A stretch of DNA of 60,132 nucleotides from [Clostridium] symbiosum (GTDB lineage: Bacteria > Bacillota > Clostridia > Lachnospirales > Lachnospiraceae). This document shows, piece after piece, positions 16,453 to 23,829 of the stretch. The notes under the pieces were generated by a model that did not search any database, had not been told where the DNA came from, and worked only from the letters and a program-made list of their open reading frames with translations. Position 1 is the stretch's first letter, and each line of letters opens with the position of its first letter. Location of the stretch: the NCBI GenBank assembly GCA_021769625.1, contig JAETSN010000020.1, positions 1 through 60,132 of the forward strand, given 5' to 3'. The position numbers and the translations under genes were made by a program.

Positions 16453-18972
16453 TCAATCCATAACTCTCACCAGCCGCTTCCCAAGCCTGCTGAGCACCTC
16501 GTTGGTGATCGTCCCCGCCTCTTTTGCGATCTCATAAGCCGTGATCTCCTCCCCGCCGGATCTTCCGATCACGACGGCGCTCTCCCCCGCTCTCACCCCG
16601 GGAATCCCGGTGACGTCCACGATCGTCTGATCCATGCAGATCCGCCCGATCACAGGCGCGCTCTGTCCGCGTATCAGCACCCTTCCCCTGCCCTCCGAAA
16701 GGCTTCTCGGCAGCCCGTCCGCATACCCGATGGCAAGGACAGCGATCTTTTTATCTTCCCCTGCTTTATGATCCAGCCCGTACCCGGCGCTCTCCCCGAG
16801 ATACAGATCCTTCACCACCGCGATCCTCGCTTTTAAGGACAACACCGGATACAGTTTCACCGGACAGTTTTCTCCTGCCTCTTTATCACTGAGCAGCCCG
16901 TAGAGCGCAATGCCCACTCTCACATAATCCCCGCCGAGTTCCGGATAATTGAGCAGCCCGTAGCTTGCCAGCAGATGGGTCTTGAGACCCGAAACGCCCT
17001 GTTTTTCCAGTTTCTCCAGTACGCCGTAAAAAGCCTCCCCCTGCCTTTTTGTGAATGCCCGCTCTGCCGGATCCTTCGTCTCATCTGCTCCAAGATGGGT
17101 GAAAATGCCTTCCACCCGCAGATTTTTCAGCCGGAATATCCTGCCGATCTCCTTTATCTTTTCCGAACGCTCCCCCAATCTGTGCATCCCGGTATCGATT
17201 CCCACATGCACCCTTATCTTTTTTCCATACCCGTTCAGGAGCTTTCCGTACCTGTAGTCCACCACCGTCTGGATGAGCCTGTATTTTTTCAACAGAAAGA
17301 ACGCGTCCGGATGGGTATAACCGAGTATCAGAATATCGCCCGTGATCCCGTTTCTTCTCAGTTCCACCCCTTCCTCCGCGCAGGCGACACAGAAAGCCCC
17401 GATCCCCATATCCTGTAATGCTTTCGCGATCAGGACGGCACCGTGCCCATAGGCGTCCGCCTTCACCGCAGGCATAAGCTGCGGAAACGTCTGCTGCGCA
17501 TGCCGAAGCTGCCGATCTTCCTTCTCAATACACCCTGCCGCATATTGCATCTGCTCCGGACATTCAGGCTTATATTGCCCCGACAATGCCCACTGTTCCG
17601 ACATGAGCAGGCTCTGCAAAACCTCCACATTCCGCGCAAGATTCTCCCTGCTCAGTTCGATCCATGCACGTTCTTTCCCAGAACAGCTTTCCCCCTGCCC
17701 AAAAACGGAAATTCCCGCTGCACTCCTGCCCGTAAAAACAGCCAAAAGACGTTGCATCCTTTTCCTCCCGGCAGCCCATACGATCACGCACACCGCCGCG
17801 CCGGACACCGCGCAGACCGCCAGATAATGCACCAGAGAGTTTTCCACGAACAATCCCTCCATGTGCACCGCCTTTGCTCCGCCCCGCACCAGAATGATAC
17901 AGAGAGGATGAAGCAGGTAGATCCATGTGGAGATCGTCCGAAGGCTCTTCACCGGCTTACATCTGACTGCCAAAAGGATCTGAAACAGGAAAAACATCAC
18001 AGGGGGCAGCATGATATACATACTGTCATGCCTCTGCAGATTCAGCCGGCGGAGCCACAGCCCCTCCGCAGTCATCAGTCCCGCCGACAGGATAAACCCC
18101 GTCATGTTTACGGCGATCCTGCCTCTGCCTGTACACACTCCTCTCCCGACACGCTCCTTCTTTCCTACGTCTTCTCTTCTTTCCGCGTGCTCTTCTTTTC
18201 CTATGTACGCTCCTCTCTCTACACACTCCTTTTCTCCTGTGCTTTCTCTTCTCCCTTCACACTCCTCTTCTCCTGCGTGTTTTCCTCTCCCTATCCCCTT
18301 CCCGGCTGCTGCTCCATGACAGCCCTCGTCGCCTCCCGTAGGCTTCCTCCGGGAAAGCCCCGCTCCCATCACAAGAAAAATCGGCGCATAGAAAAGCCCG
18401 TTCCTTGTGTAGGAAGAAACCACAAACAGCACATCATAGACCTTTACCAAAACCGAAACCTGTTCTGCCGCCCCGTAATAGCTGTCCCCGAACAGCCCGA
18501 TCAGATACAGAACAAACGAAATTCCTGGCAATATCTTATATGGCACCTTCCTCCCCAAGAACCAGACGATCCACACGCCCAAAACAGCCGCCGGCAGATA
18601 CCACAGATGGTAAAAAGTCCCATCCACCAGCAACATGCGGAAAAAAACCCAGACCCCCAGATCCTGTATCTGCCCGGCATACAGATTCACCGGCAGATAA
18701 AGCAGCACCGCCGCCGCATATAAATACAGAAGCTTTTTCAGGCTGCGCATAAGCGGGCGCATATCCATGGAGCGCCCGAATACATACTGCGGCAAAAGAA
18801 AATATCCTGTCACCATAAAAAAGAACGGCACAGCCACCCGTGCGATCACCCTTGTGAAAATAAAATCCGCCTCCGCACGGAAGGAAGCGAAAGGCGAAGT
18901 ATGGATCGCCGCCACCAAAAATGCCGCCGCCAGTTTAAAATAGTCCAATCCGCCGAGTTGTCTTTCTTTCAC
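16453..18972 (-). CDS. vanT: VanT-type membrane serine/alanine racemase
   Basis: Two-part protein as in VanC/E/G-type clusters. Residues 1-400 form an acyltransferase-3-like membrane domain with about ten helices (starts GLDYFKLAAAFLVAAIHTSPF). Residues about 440-839 form a PLP alanine-racemase domain with the lysine in PAVKADAYGHG and the catalytic tyrosine region YVRVGIALYGLLS and SAGYGLDH. In its family it converts L-Ser to D-Ser for the partner ligase. It starts at GTG, overlapping the vanG stop (GTGA), after GGAGG, so the two are coupled. A charged insert of about 70 residues between membrane helices (about 215-285) includes 36-bp tandem repeats (18130-18285), not expected for the family. 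Confidence 0.9.
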   Translation of the reverse strand: MKERQLGGLDYFKLAAAFLVAAIHTSPFASFRAEADFIFTRVIARVAVPFFFMVTGYFLLPQYVFGRSMDMRPLMRSLKKLLYLYAAAVLLYLPVNLYAGQIQDLGVWVFFRMLLVDGTFYHLWYLPAAVLGVWIVWFLGRKVPYKILPGISFVLYLIGLFGDSYYGAAEQVSVLVKVYDVLFVVSSYTRNGLFYAPIFLVMGAGLSRRKPTGGDEGCHGAAAGKGIGRGKHAGEEECEGRRESTGEKECVERGAYIGKEEHAERREDVGKKERVGRGVCTGRGRIAVNMTGFILSAGLMTAEGLWLRRLNLQRHDSMYIMLPPVMFFLFQILLAVRCKPVKSLRTISTWIYLLHPLCIILVRGGAKAVHMEGLFVENSLVHYLAVCAVSGAAVCVIVWAAGRKRMQRLLAVFTGRSAAGISVFGQGESCSGKERAWIELSRENLARNVEVLQSLLMSEQWALSGQYKPECPEQMQYAAGCIEKEDRQLRHAQQTFPQLMPAVKADAYGHGAVLIAKALQDMGIGAFCVACAEEGVELRRNGITGDILILGYTHPDAFFLLKKYRLIQTVVDYRYGKLLNGYGKKIRVHVGIDTGMHRLGERSEKIKEIGRIFRLKNLRVEGIFTHLGADETKDPAERAFTKRQGEAFYGVLEKLEKQGVSGLKTHLLASYGLLNYPELGGDYVRVGIALYGLLSDKEAGENCPVKLYPVLSLKARIAVVKDLYLGESAGYGLDHKAGEDKKIAVLAIGYADGLPRSLSEGRGRVLIRGQSAPVIGRICMDQTIVDVTGIPGVRAGESAVVIGRSGGEEITAYEIAKEAGTITNEVLSRLGKRLVRVMD
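18130..18285 (-). repeat. 36-bp tandem repeat inside vanT
   Basis: Four full 36-base units and a partial fifth, each ending in the plus-strand sequence TTTCC or TCTCC. They code for 12-residue units such as GEEECEGRREST and GKEEHAERREDV. The units keep the reading frame and lie between two predicted membrane helices. Confidence 0.85.
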
Positions 18973-20057
18973 AGCGCCTCCTCCAAAATCCCGGAGATGA
19001 CCTCCTCAAAGGAAATCCCCGCGGCTTTCATCATATTAGGAAAACGGCTGTGGGACGTAAAACCGGGAATCGTATTGACCTCATTAAAAACGATCTCTCC
19101 CTCTTTTGTCAGAAACATGTCCACCCTTGCAAAACCGCTGCAGTCCAATGCCCTGTAGATTGTTTTTGCACTCTCCTTCACCCTGCGTGCAAGGTTCACG
19201 GATATCCTCGCCGGCACATGGATCGCGGATGTTTTCAACGTATACTTTTCCGTGAAATCAAAAAACCCTTCCGCCAGTTCAATCTCATCCACTTCCCCCA
19301 CGGTCAGCTCTCTTGTCCCCATCACGGCACAGCCCACTTCAAATCCTGAAATACATTCCTCTATGATGATATTCTCATCATAGGCAAAGGCGAGCTCCAT
19401 CGCCTCCGCCAGCCCACTCTCATCGGAGACTTTGGTAATGCCATAGGAAGACCCCGCCTTCACCGGTTTCACAAAGAGCGGATAGCCGATCTGCCTTGCC
19501 CGGCTGACAGCAGCTTTCCTGTCCGCATGCCTGCTGTGGACGTAGGATGCCGGGACTCGGACGCCCGCTTCCTTCGCCAGCCTGTGCGCCCTGTCCTTGT
19601 CCATGCAAAGCGCGGAGGAAAGTATACCGCAGCCCGCCACCGGGATACCCGCCAGCTCAAACAACCCCTGTACCGTTCCGTCCTCCCCGTTCCTGCCGTG
19701 CAGGATCGGAAATGCCACATCTATCGGAAACCGCTCCGCATGACCGTCCCTCAACAGCAGCAGACTGTGTTCGCCGCGGTTTAAGGATACCGTCACCGGA
19801 ATACAGTCCCCGGATCCGCACCAACTGTCATCCGCGATCTTTTCCGTCCCTCCTGTATAATAAAACCACTCCCCGGTGTGGGTGATGCCGATTGGCACCG
19901 GCTCATATTTCGCCCTGTCCATGTGCTCAAGCACCGCCGCCGCAGACTGCAGCGAAACGCCGTATTCCGGTGAACAGCCGCCGAACAGTACGGCTGCCCT
20001 CCTGCGTTTTCCCGCCGCATATTGTTTCATCTTTTTTCTGTCCAGATTTTGTCCCAT
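18969..20057 (-). CDS. vanG: D-alanine--D-serine ligase, VanG type
   Basis: ATP-grasp ligase that makes D-Ala-D-Ser in the cytoplasm, giving peptidoglycan precursors with lower vancomycin affinity. It shows LFGGCSPEYGVSLQSA, VAFPILHGRNGEDGTVQGLFELAGIP, ALCMDKDRAHRLA, GFEVGCAVMG, the substrate-loop segment FFDFTEKYTLK and the ending FNEVNTIPGFTSHSRFPNM; these match my memory of VanG closely. The start is uncertain: the frame extends upstream to 20156, where GGGAG sits inside a hairpin, but the extra 33 residues look non-coding; ATGs at 20057 or 20030 fit family length better. Its own promoter region carries 11-bp direct repeats (20202-20256), probably VanR sites. No VanXY follows. Confidence 0.88.
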   Translation of the reverse strand: MGQNLDRKKMKQYAAGKRRRAAVLFGGCSPEYGVSLQSAAAVLEHMDRAKYEPVPIGITHTGEWFYYTGGTEKIADDSWCGSGDCIPVTVSLNRGEHSLLLLRDGHAERFPIDVAFPILHGRNGEDGTVQGLFELAGIPVAGCGILSSALCMDKDRAHRLAKEAGVRVPASYVHSRHADRKAAVSRARQIGYPLFVKPVKAGSSYGITKVSDESGLAEAMELAFAYDENIIIEECISGFEVGCAVMGTRELTVGEVDEIELAEGFFDFTEKYTLKTSAIHVPARISVNLARRVKESAKTIYRALDCSGFARVDMFLTKEGEIVFNEVNTIPGFTSHSRFPNMMKAAGISFEEVISGILEEAL

Positions 20058-20158
20058 TTCTGTCTTCTCTCTTTCTCTATTTTTCTGTACAATCGAGTGG
20101 AGAAGGGAATCTTCCCTACTCATGCGCCGGACCTTCTTCTCTCGGTCTGTGTACATAT

Positions 20159-20201
20159 AAAAACTCCCGCCTGATATCTATTCTATCAGACGGGAGTTTT
20201 T
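20159..20201 (-). terminator. Hairpin in the vanG leader
   Basis: AAAAACTCCCGTCTGATA and TATCAGGCGGGAGTTTTT form an almost perfect stem (one G-T pair), with T-run and A-run. It could terminate transcription or act as an attenuator ahead of vanG; it also hides the GGGAG before the ATG at 20156. Confidence 0.65.
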
Positions 20202-20256
20202 CAGACTTTAACGGGACCTTAGCATCCCGCTAATGATCCGCTAAGATTTTATTAAT
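20202..20256 (-). promoter_or_regulatory. Array of 11-bp direct repeats upstream of vanG
   Basis: On the minus strand five units follow each other every 11 bases, starting ATTAAT, CTTAGCGG, ATTAGCGGGAT, GCTAAGG and GTTAAAG. Direct repeats with this spacing are typical of OmpR-family binding sites. The first unit and the start of the second (TTAATAAAATCTTA) are also found beside the truncated vanR at 23419-23434. Confidence 0.6.
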
Positions 20257-20272
20257 ATTTTATGAGCATTAA

Positions 20273-20362
20273 AATTCGGAAATTCCCCGATAATATTTCA
20301 GACATAAAATACCCCTTCGGGCAGACAGGCATTTCCATAACCCGTCCATCCGAAAGGGCTTC
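20273..20362 (-). repeat. Terminator-containing repeat, copy 2
   Basis: Relative of the block at 11625-11714, with the same order: a CGGAAATT palindrome, GATAATATTT, ATAAAATACCCC and a hairpin CCCTTTCGG...CCGAAGGGG (20311-20360) that terminates the CAP-domain gene on the minus strand. Confidence 0.6.
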
Positions 20363-20423
20363 TTTGCTTCCTAATAAATAGCGGAGCAAAATCAATCTGC
20401 TGTGCCCGTCATTTTAATACCTT

Positions 20424-21335
20424 TTAATCCGTAAAACACTGTGTCCAGTAAATGCCGTACCCGCTGCCCGACTGATAACATCCTACTCCGATATGCTTAA
20501 ACTTGGGACTCAAAATATTGTCTCTATGTATCGTGGAACCCATCCACGACTGCATAACTTCCTCCGGTGACATTTGCCCCGATGCAATGTTTTCGCCAAC
20601 CGTTTTATTACTTACGCCATTTTCCTGAAAAGCTGTATAACATGTTGATCCATCCGGCCTTGTATGACTGAATAAAGTTGCTGTTTCTTCTGCGCGAATT
20701 TGTGCTGTTCTCATCAATTCCGGAGTGCTGGTCAAACTGCCGAGCCCATTTTCTGCACGAATTTCATTTACAAGCTTGATCACTTCCTGTGCATACCCTG
20801 AAGTATCTCCGCTGAAAGAAACAGTGCCCGTGTTTTGGAATAAATAACTAAACAGATCATCATAGTTAAAATCATAACTATAGTCATAATCATAATTAAT
20901 TTCCATTGTGTTTTTATTTACAGGCACCGCTACCTGAGCATCCGGGATTTCCTCAGCAGCTCCGTTTCCGACACGTCCTTCGGTTTTTCCAAGCGCAATA
21001 TAATGCAGATAATAGTCAGGAAGATTTTCGCCAAATGCCGCCTGCAAATCATTGTACTTTCCTTTATAATATTGTACATTAAATTCTTCGTTTCCCTGAC
21101 GCCCCTCCGCCATTCCATGAGTAATAAAATGATTTAACAGCAAGTCCCTGTTGTTCCCAAAAGCAATCTGCAGGTCAGGATTGTGATCGGCGTAAAATGT
21201 ACTGTCAAACACTGCCGCATACGCCGCCTCATTGCCCGATGCCGCTTTTGCCGGAAAGCTTGTCAATGCAATACACGCCACAGCCGCCAGCGCAGGCACC
21301 ACCTTCCTTGAAATACTCCTTCTTTGTTTTTTCAT
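20424..21335 (-). CDS. Secreted CAP (SCP-like) domain protein
   Basis: A signal peptide (KKQRRSISRKVVPALAAVACIA..., cleavage near FPAKAAS) is followed by two copies of a 45-residue motif, YNDLQAAFGENLPDYYLHYI and YYADHNPDLQIAFGNNRDLL, each ending in an EGR tail (HGMAEGR, LGKTEGR). Residues about 185-303 are a CAP domain: EIRAENGLGSL, LFSHTRPDGST, GENIASG and MGSTIHRDNILSPKFKHIGVGCY. The function of bacterial CAP proteins is mostly unknown. The gene lies between vanS and vanG but has its own promoter with a related palindrome and its own terminator, so it is not a standard member of a vanG cluster. Confidence 0.85.
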   Translation of the reverse strand: MKKQRRSISRKVVPALAAVACIALTSFPAKAASGNEAAYAAVFDSTFYADHNPDLQIAFGNNRDLLLNHFITHGMAEGRQGNEEFNVQYYKGKYNDLQAAFGENLPDYYLHYIALGKTEGRVGNGAAEEIPDAQVAVPVNKNTMEINYDYDYSYDFNYDDLFSYLFQNTGTVSFSGDTSGYAQEVIKLVNEIRAENGLGSLTSTPELMRTAQIRAEETATLFSHTRPDGSTCYTAFQENGVSNKTVGENIASGQMSPEEVMQSWMGSTIHRDNILSPKFKHIGVGCYQSGSGYGIYWTQCFTD

Positions 21336-21490
21336 AGTTGTTACTCTCCTTTCGTCATGTTATTCTTTGAATGTATATCAAATATATCATGTCCAAAATA
21401 CTATTGCGGAAATTTTCCTCAGTCATCAAACCGAATCCGTGGCATCCTGTGATTTTTTCATCTCCTTCAAATAGATCTTCCATCTAATCA

Positions 21491-21520
21491 AATATACTCA
21501 ACATTTTAAGTATACTCTAA
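21491..21520 (-). promoter_or_regulatory. Palindromic operator near the CAP gene (site E)
   Basis: AATATACTCAACATTTTAAG and its continuation TATACT form a palindrome of the same type as sites A-D. On the minus strand a -10-like TATATT follows, but the -35 (TTAGAG, 18 bases away) is weak. It lies about 160 bases before the CAP start codon, so any 5' leader would be long. Confidence 0.5.
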
Positions 21521-21623
21521 ATTATTTCATTTTTCAACAATAATTATGGTCTTTTTATGTTTTATATCAATGCCTTCCAACTCAAATTTCCGGACTACCA
21601 TGATTGCCCTGTGACAATCAAAC

Positions 21624-21667
21624 AGATCATTAAAAGGAGACGGCAAAACTGCCCCTTTTAATGATCT
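21624..21667. terminator. Terminator after vanS
   Basis: AGATCATTAAAAGG and CCTTTTAATGATCT form a perfect 14-bp stem, 17 bases beyond the vanS stop codon. The T-run is inside the stem. Confidence 0.6.
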
Positions 21668-21684
21668 CTTTCCTACAAAAATAT

Positions 21685-22806
21685 CTACGCTTTATTCCCC
21701 CCCGGGATCCGTATCCTAAACTCCACCTTATCATCCGCGCTTTTTGCCGTGATGCTCCCGCCGTGCAGCGTAACGATCTCCTTCGCGATGGCAAGCCCCA
21801 GCCCGGAACCGCCCGTGCAGGAATTTCTGCCCTCATCCAGCCGATAGAACTTCTCAAAAATATCATTCAATTTTTCCTCCGGGATCGTATGCCCTTCATT
21901 CCGGAAAACGATCTCAACCGCCCCCCCGTTTTCCTCTGCCGAAATCTCGATCTGCGTCCCCGGAAAACTGTACACCGCGGCATTCCTCAATACATTCTGA
22001 AATACCCGTGCCAGCTTATCGGCATCCCCGTATACCGTCAGGTTTTCATCTGCATGAAGCTGCGCCCTGTTATTTCTCTTTGACAAAAGCGGCGTCATCT
22101 CGTCGATGAGCTGCACCAGCATATAATAGAGATCGATCCGCTCTTTCTGCAGCGTGATCTGCTGCAGATTATATCTTGTGATCTCAAAAAATTCATTGAT
22201 CATCTTCTCGAGGCGGTACGCCTTCTCCAGAGAAATATGCACATAATCCGCCCTCTGCTTTTCCGGCAGCTCAGGCGCTTCCTCCAGCAGATTCAGATAG
22301 CCGATCACACTCGTCAGCGGCGTGCGGATATCGTGCGCCAGATACATGACCAGCTCGTTTTTCTTCTGCTCCGCCAGCTGCGCCTCCAGCGTCCGCTGTT
22401 TCAGAGTCCGCTTTACCGCATTTAATTTCTGCTCCGTGGCGTACAGCTCCGACGGCAGGCGGATCTCCGTATCTTCCTCCAGCAGCGCCTCCACCCCCTG
22501 ATTGATCAGTTTAAAATATTTCGTAAACCCGTTCAGCATGACCCGCAAAAGCCAGAAAAAAATGATGCTGACCGCCGCCATCCAGATCAGCGTCGCATGA
22601 TTGCGGAACACATGCTGATAGATCGAATAGGCGGAATCGTAATCGATCTTACAGACAGACTGCAGGATGGCGATGGTCCAGTCCCCGCCCCGCCTGAACC
22701 ATATCAACTGATATATATAATATATTACAAAAATCGCCACCGCCGCCGTTTCCACCAGTTTGAACATGATCTTTATCCGAAGATGAGAATAGCTGCTCCG
22801 CATCAT
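21685..22806 (-). CDS. vanS: Membrane sensor histidine kinase, VanS type
   Basis: Two membrane helices near the N-terminus (about 16-37 and 70-92) enclose a short external loop, followed by a HAMP-like linker (EALLEEDTEIRLP). The H-box is MYLAHDIRTPLTSVIGYLNLL, the N-box DKLARVFQNVLRNAAVYS, and the ATP-binding G-boxes are EEKLNDIFEKFYRLDEGR and GGSGLGLAIAKEIV. It looks complete. In vanG-type systems this protein senses glycopeptide and phosphorylates VanR. The start is an ATG pair after GCGGGAAG, 16 bases past the vanR stop codon. Because its partner lacks the N-terminal part of the receiver, signalling may be broken unless it uses another regulator. Confidence 0.85.
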   Translation of the reverse strand: MMRSSYSHLRIKIMFKLVETAAVAIFVIYYIYQLIWFRRGGDWTIAILQSVCKIDYDSAYSIYQHVFRNHATLIWMAAVSIIFFWLLRVMLNGFTKYFKLINQGVEALLEEDTEIRLPSELYATEQKLNAVKRTLKQRTLEAQLAEQKKNELVMYLAHDIRTPLTSVIGYLNLLEEAPELPEKQRADYVHISLEKAYRLEKMINEFFEITRYNLQQITLQKERIDLYYMLVQLIDEMTPLLSKRNNRAQLHADENLTVYGDADKLARVFQNVLRNAAVYSFPGTQIEISAEENGGAVEIVFRNEGHTIPEEKLNDIFEKFYRLDEGRNSCTGGSGLGLAIAKEIVTLHGGSITAKSADDKVEFRIRIPGGNKA

Positions 22807-22822
22807 CTTCCCGCTCTTTCGC

Positions 22823-23449
22823 TCACGATTCCATTTTGTACCCCACGCCCCAAACCGTTCTGATATATTTCGGATCTTCTGCCGTATCATTCATCTTCTC
22901 CCTCAAATGCCGGATATGCACCGTTATACTGTTGCCCGCTTTGCTGTAATACTCGTCCTTCCATATCTCATGAAACAGGGTTTCCGTGCTGACCACCTCC
23001 CCTCTTTTCTCCAGAAGGATGCGCAGGACCTCAAACTCCGTGGGCGTCAGCACAAGCTCCTTTTCGTTTAAAAAAGCCTCATGCGTTTTCACCTTCATCA
23101 CCAGCCCTGCATGCACAAGGACATCCCCCTCCTCCTTCCGGGACTGGTTATACCTTTTATACCGCCGAAGCTGCGCCTTCACCCGCGCCACCATCTCCAG
23201 CGGCCTAAAGGGCTTCGTCATATAATCATCTGCCCCCAGAGACAGCCCTGTGATCTTGTCGATTTCCTCATCCTTCGCCGTCAGCATGATGATCGGATAG
23301 GTGTATCGCTCCCTGATCTTCTGACAGATCGCAAACCCGTTCACATCCGGCAGCATGATATCCAGGATCGCAAGATCCATCTCCTCCCATTTTTCCCTAA
23401 TTTTCACAGTACAAACCCTTAAGATTTTATTAAGCCAACCCTCCCGCAT
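22823..23449 (-). pseudogene. vanR: vanR response regulator lacking its N-terminal receiver part
   Basis: From the phosphoacceptor onward it is a normal OmpR/VanR protein: LAILDIMLPDVNGF (Asp), IIMLTAKDEEIDK (Thr/Lys region), GADDYMTKPFRPLEMVARV and a winged-helix DNA-binding domain ending RTVWGVGYKMES. The first about 45 residues, which hold the acidic pair that binds Mg2+, are absent. The replacing codons (MREGWLNKILRVCTVKIREK) are the translation of DNA resembling the repeats upstream of vanG, so the promoter region appears fused to mid-gene. An ATG at 23380 has GGGAGG only a few bases away. Probably a non-functional gene, or a phosphorylation-independent DNA-binding protein. Confidence 0.75.
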
Positions 23450-23456
23450 TCATTAA

Positions 23457-23650
23457 ATTAATACCTTAACCAGCCCGTATGGAAATCAAATTCTCAAGGA
23501 ACCCCTTAAAAAGCGTCGGCACAATTGGCAAATGTGAAATTTAAAAAGCAAAATTTCACATGGTCCCTCACGAACCTAGTACCGCTACGCTTTTTTGGAG
23601 CGCAAGCGTGGTGACGGAGAATTTGATTTCCATACGGGCGTCCGGTCATA
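23457..23650 (+). repeat. Structured intergenic element, copy 2
   Basis: A complete element with a perfect 22-bp terminal stem (arms 23474-23495 and 23617-23638), the conserved CTCAAGGA, AAAAAGCGTCGGCAC, CACGAACCTAGT and GCGTGGTGACGGAG blocks, and an extra internal hairpin near 23530-23565 (ATGTGAAATTT with AAAATTTCACAT). It lies directly upstream of the truncated vanR. Confidence 0.85.
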
Positions 23651-23829
23651 CCAACGTCCGATTCCACCAACTTTCCAATTCCTTCAAAATCCCCTCCTCC
23701 CCCTTGTCCTCCAAAAAATAATATGATACACTTTACTTTGTGAGCTTTCAGGATACAACCCCGATACAAAATAACACCAGAATGACAATATATATCAAAA
23801 ATCCAATTTACATAACAATGAGATCTCAA

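Noticed and set aside
17443-18723. Long plus-strand open frame (426 codons) opposite vanT
   Set aside because: It lies entirely antisense to the well-supported vanT gene, is rich in His, Pro and Arg, has no ribosome binding site and no recognisable domain.
18969-20156. Extended vanG start at 20156
   Set aside because: The additional residues are encoded partly by a palindrome found elsewhere in a gap, and the ribosome binding site is inside a hairpin. It is not fully excluded.
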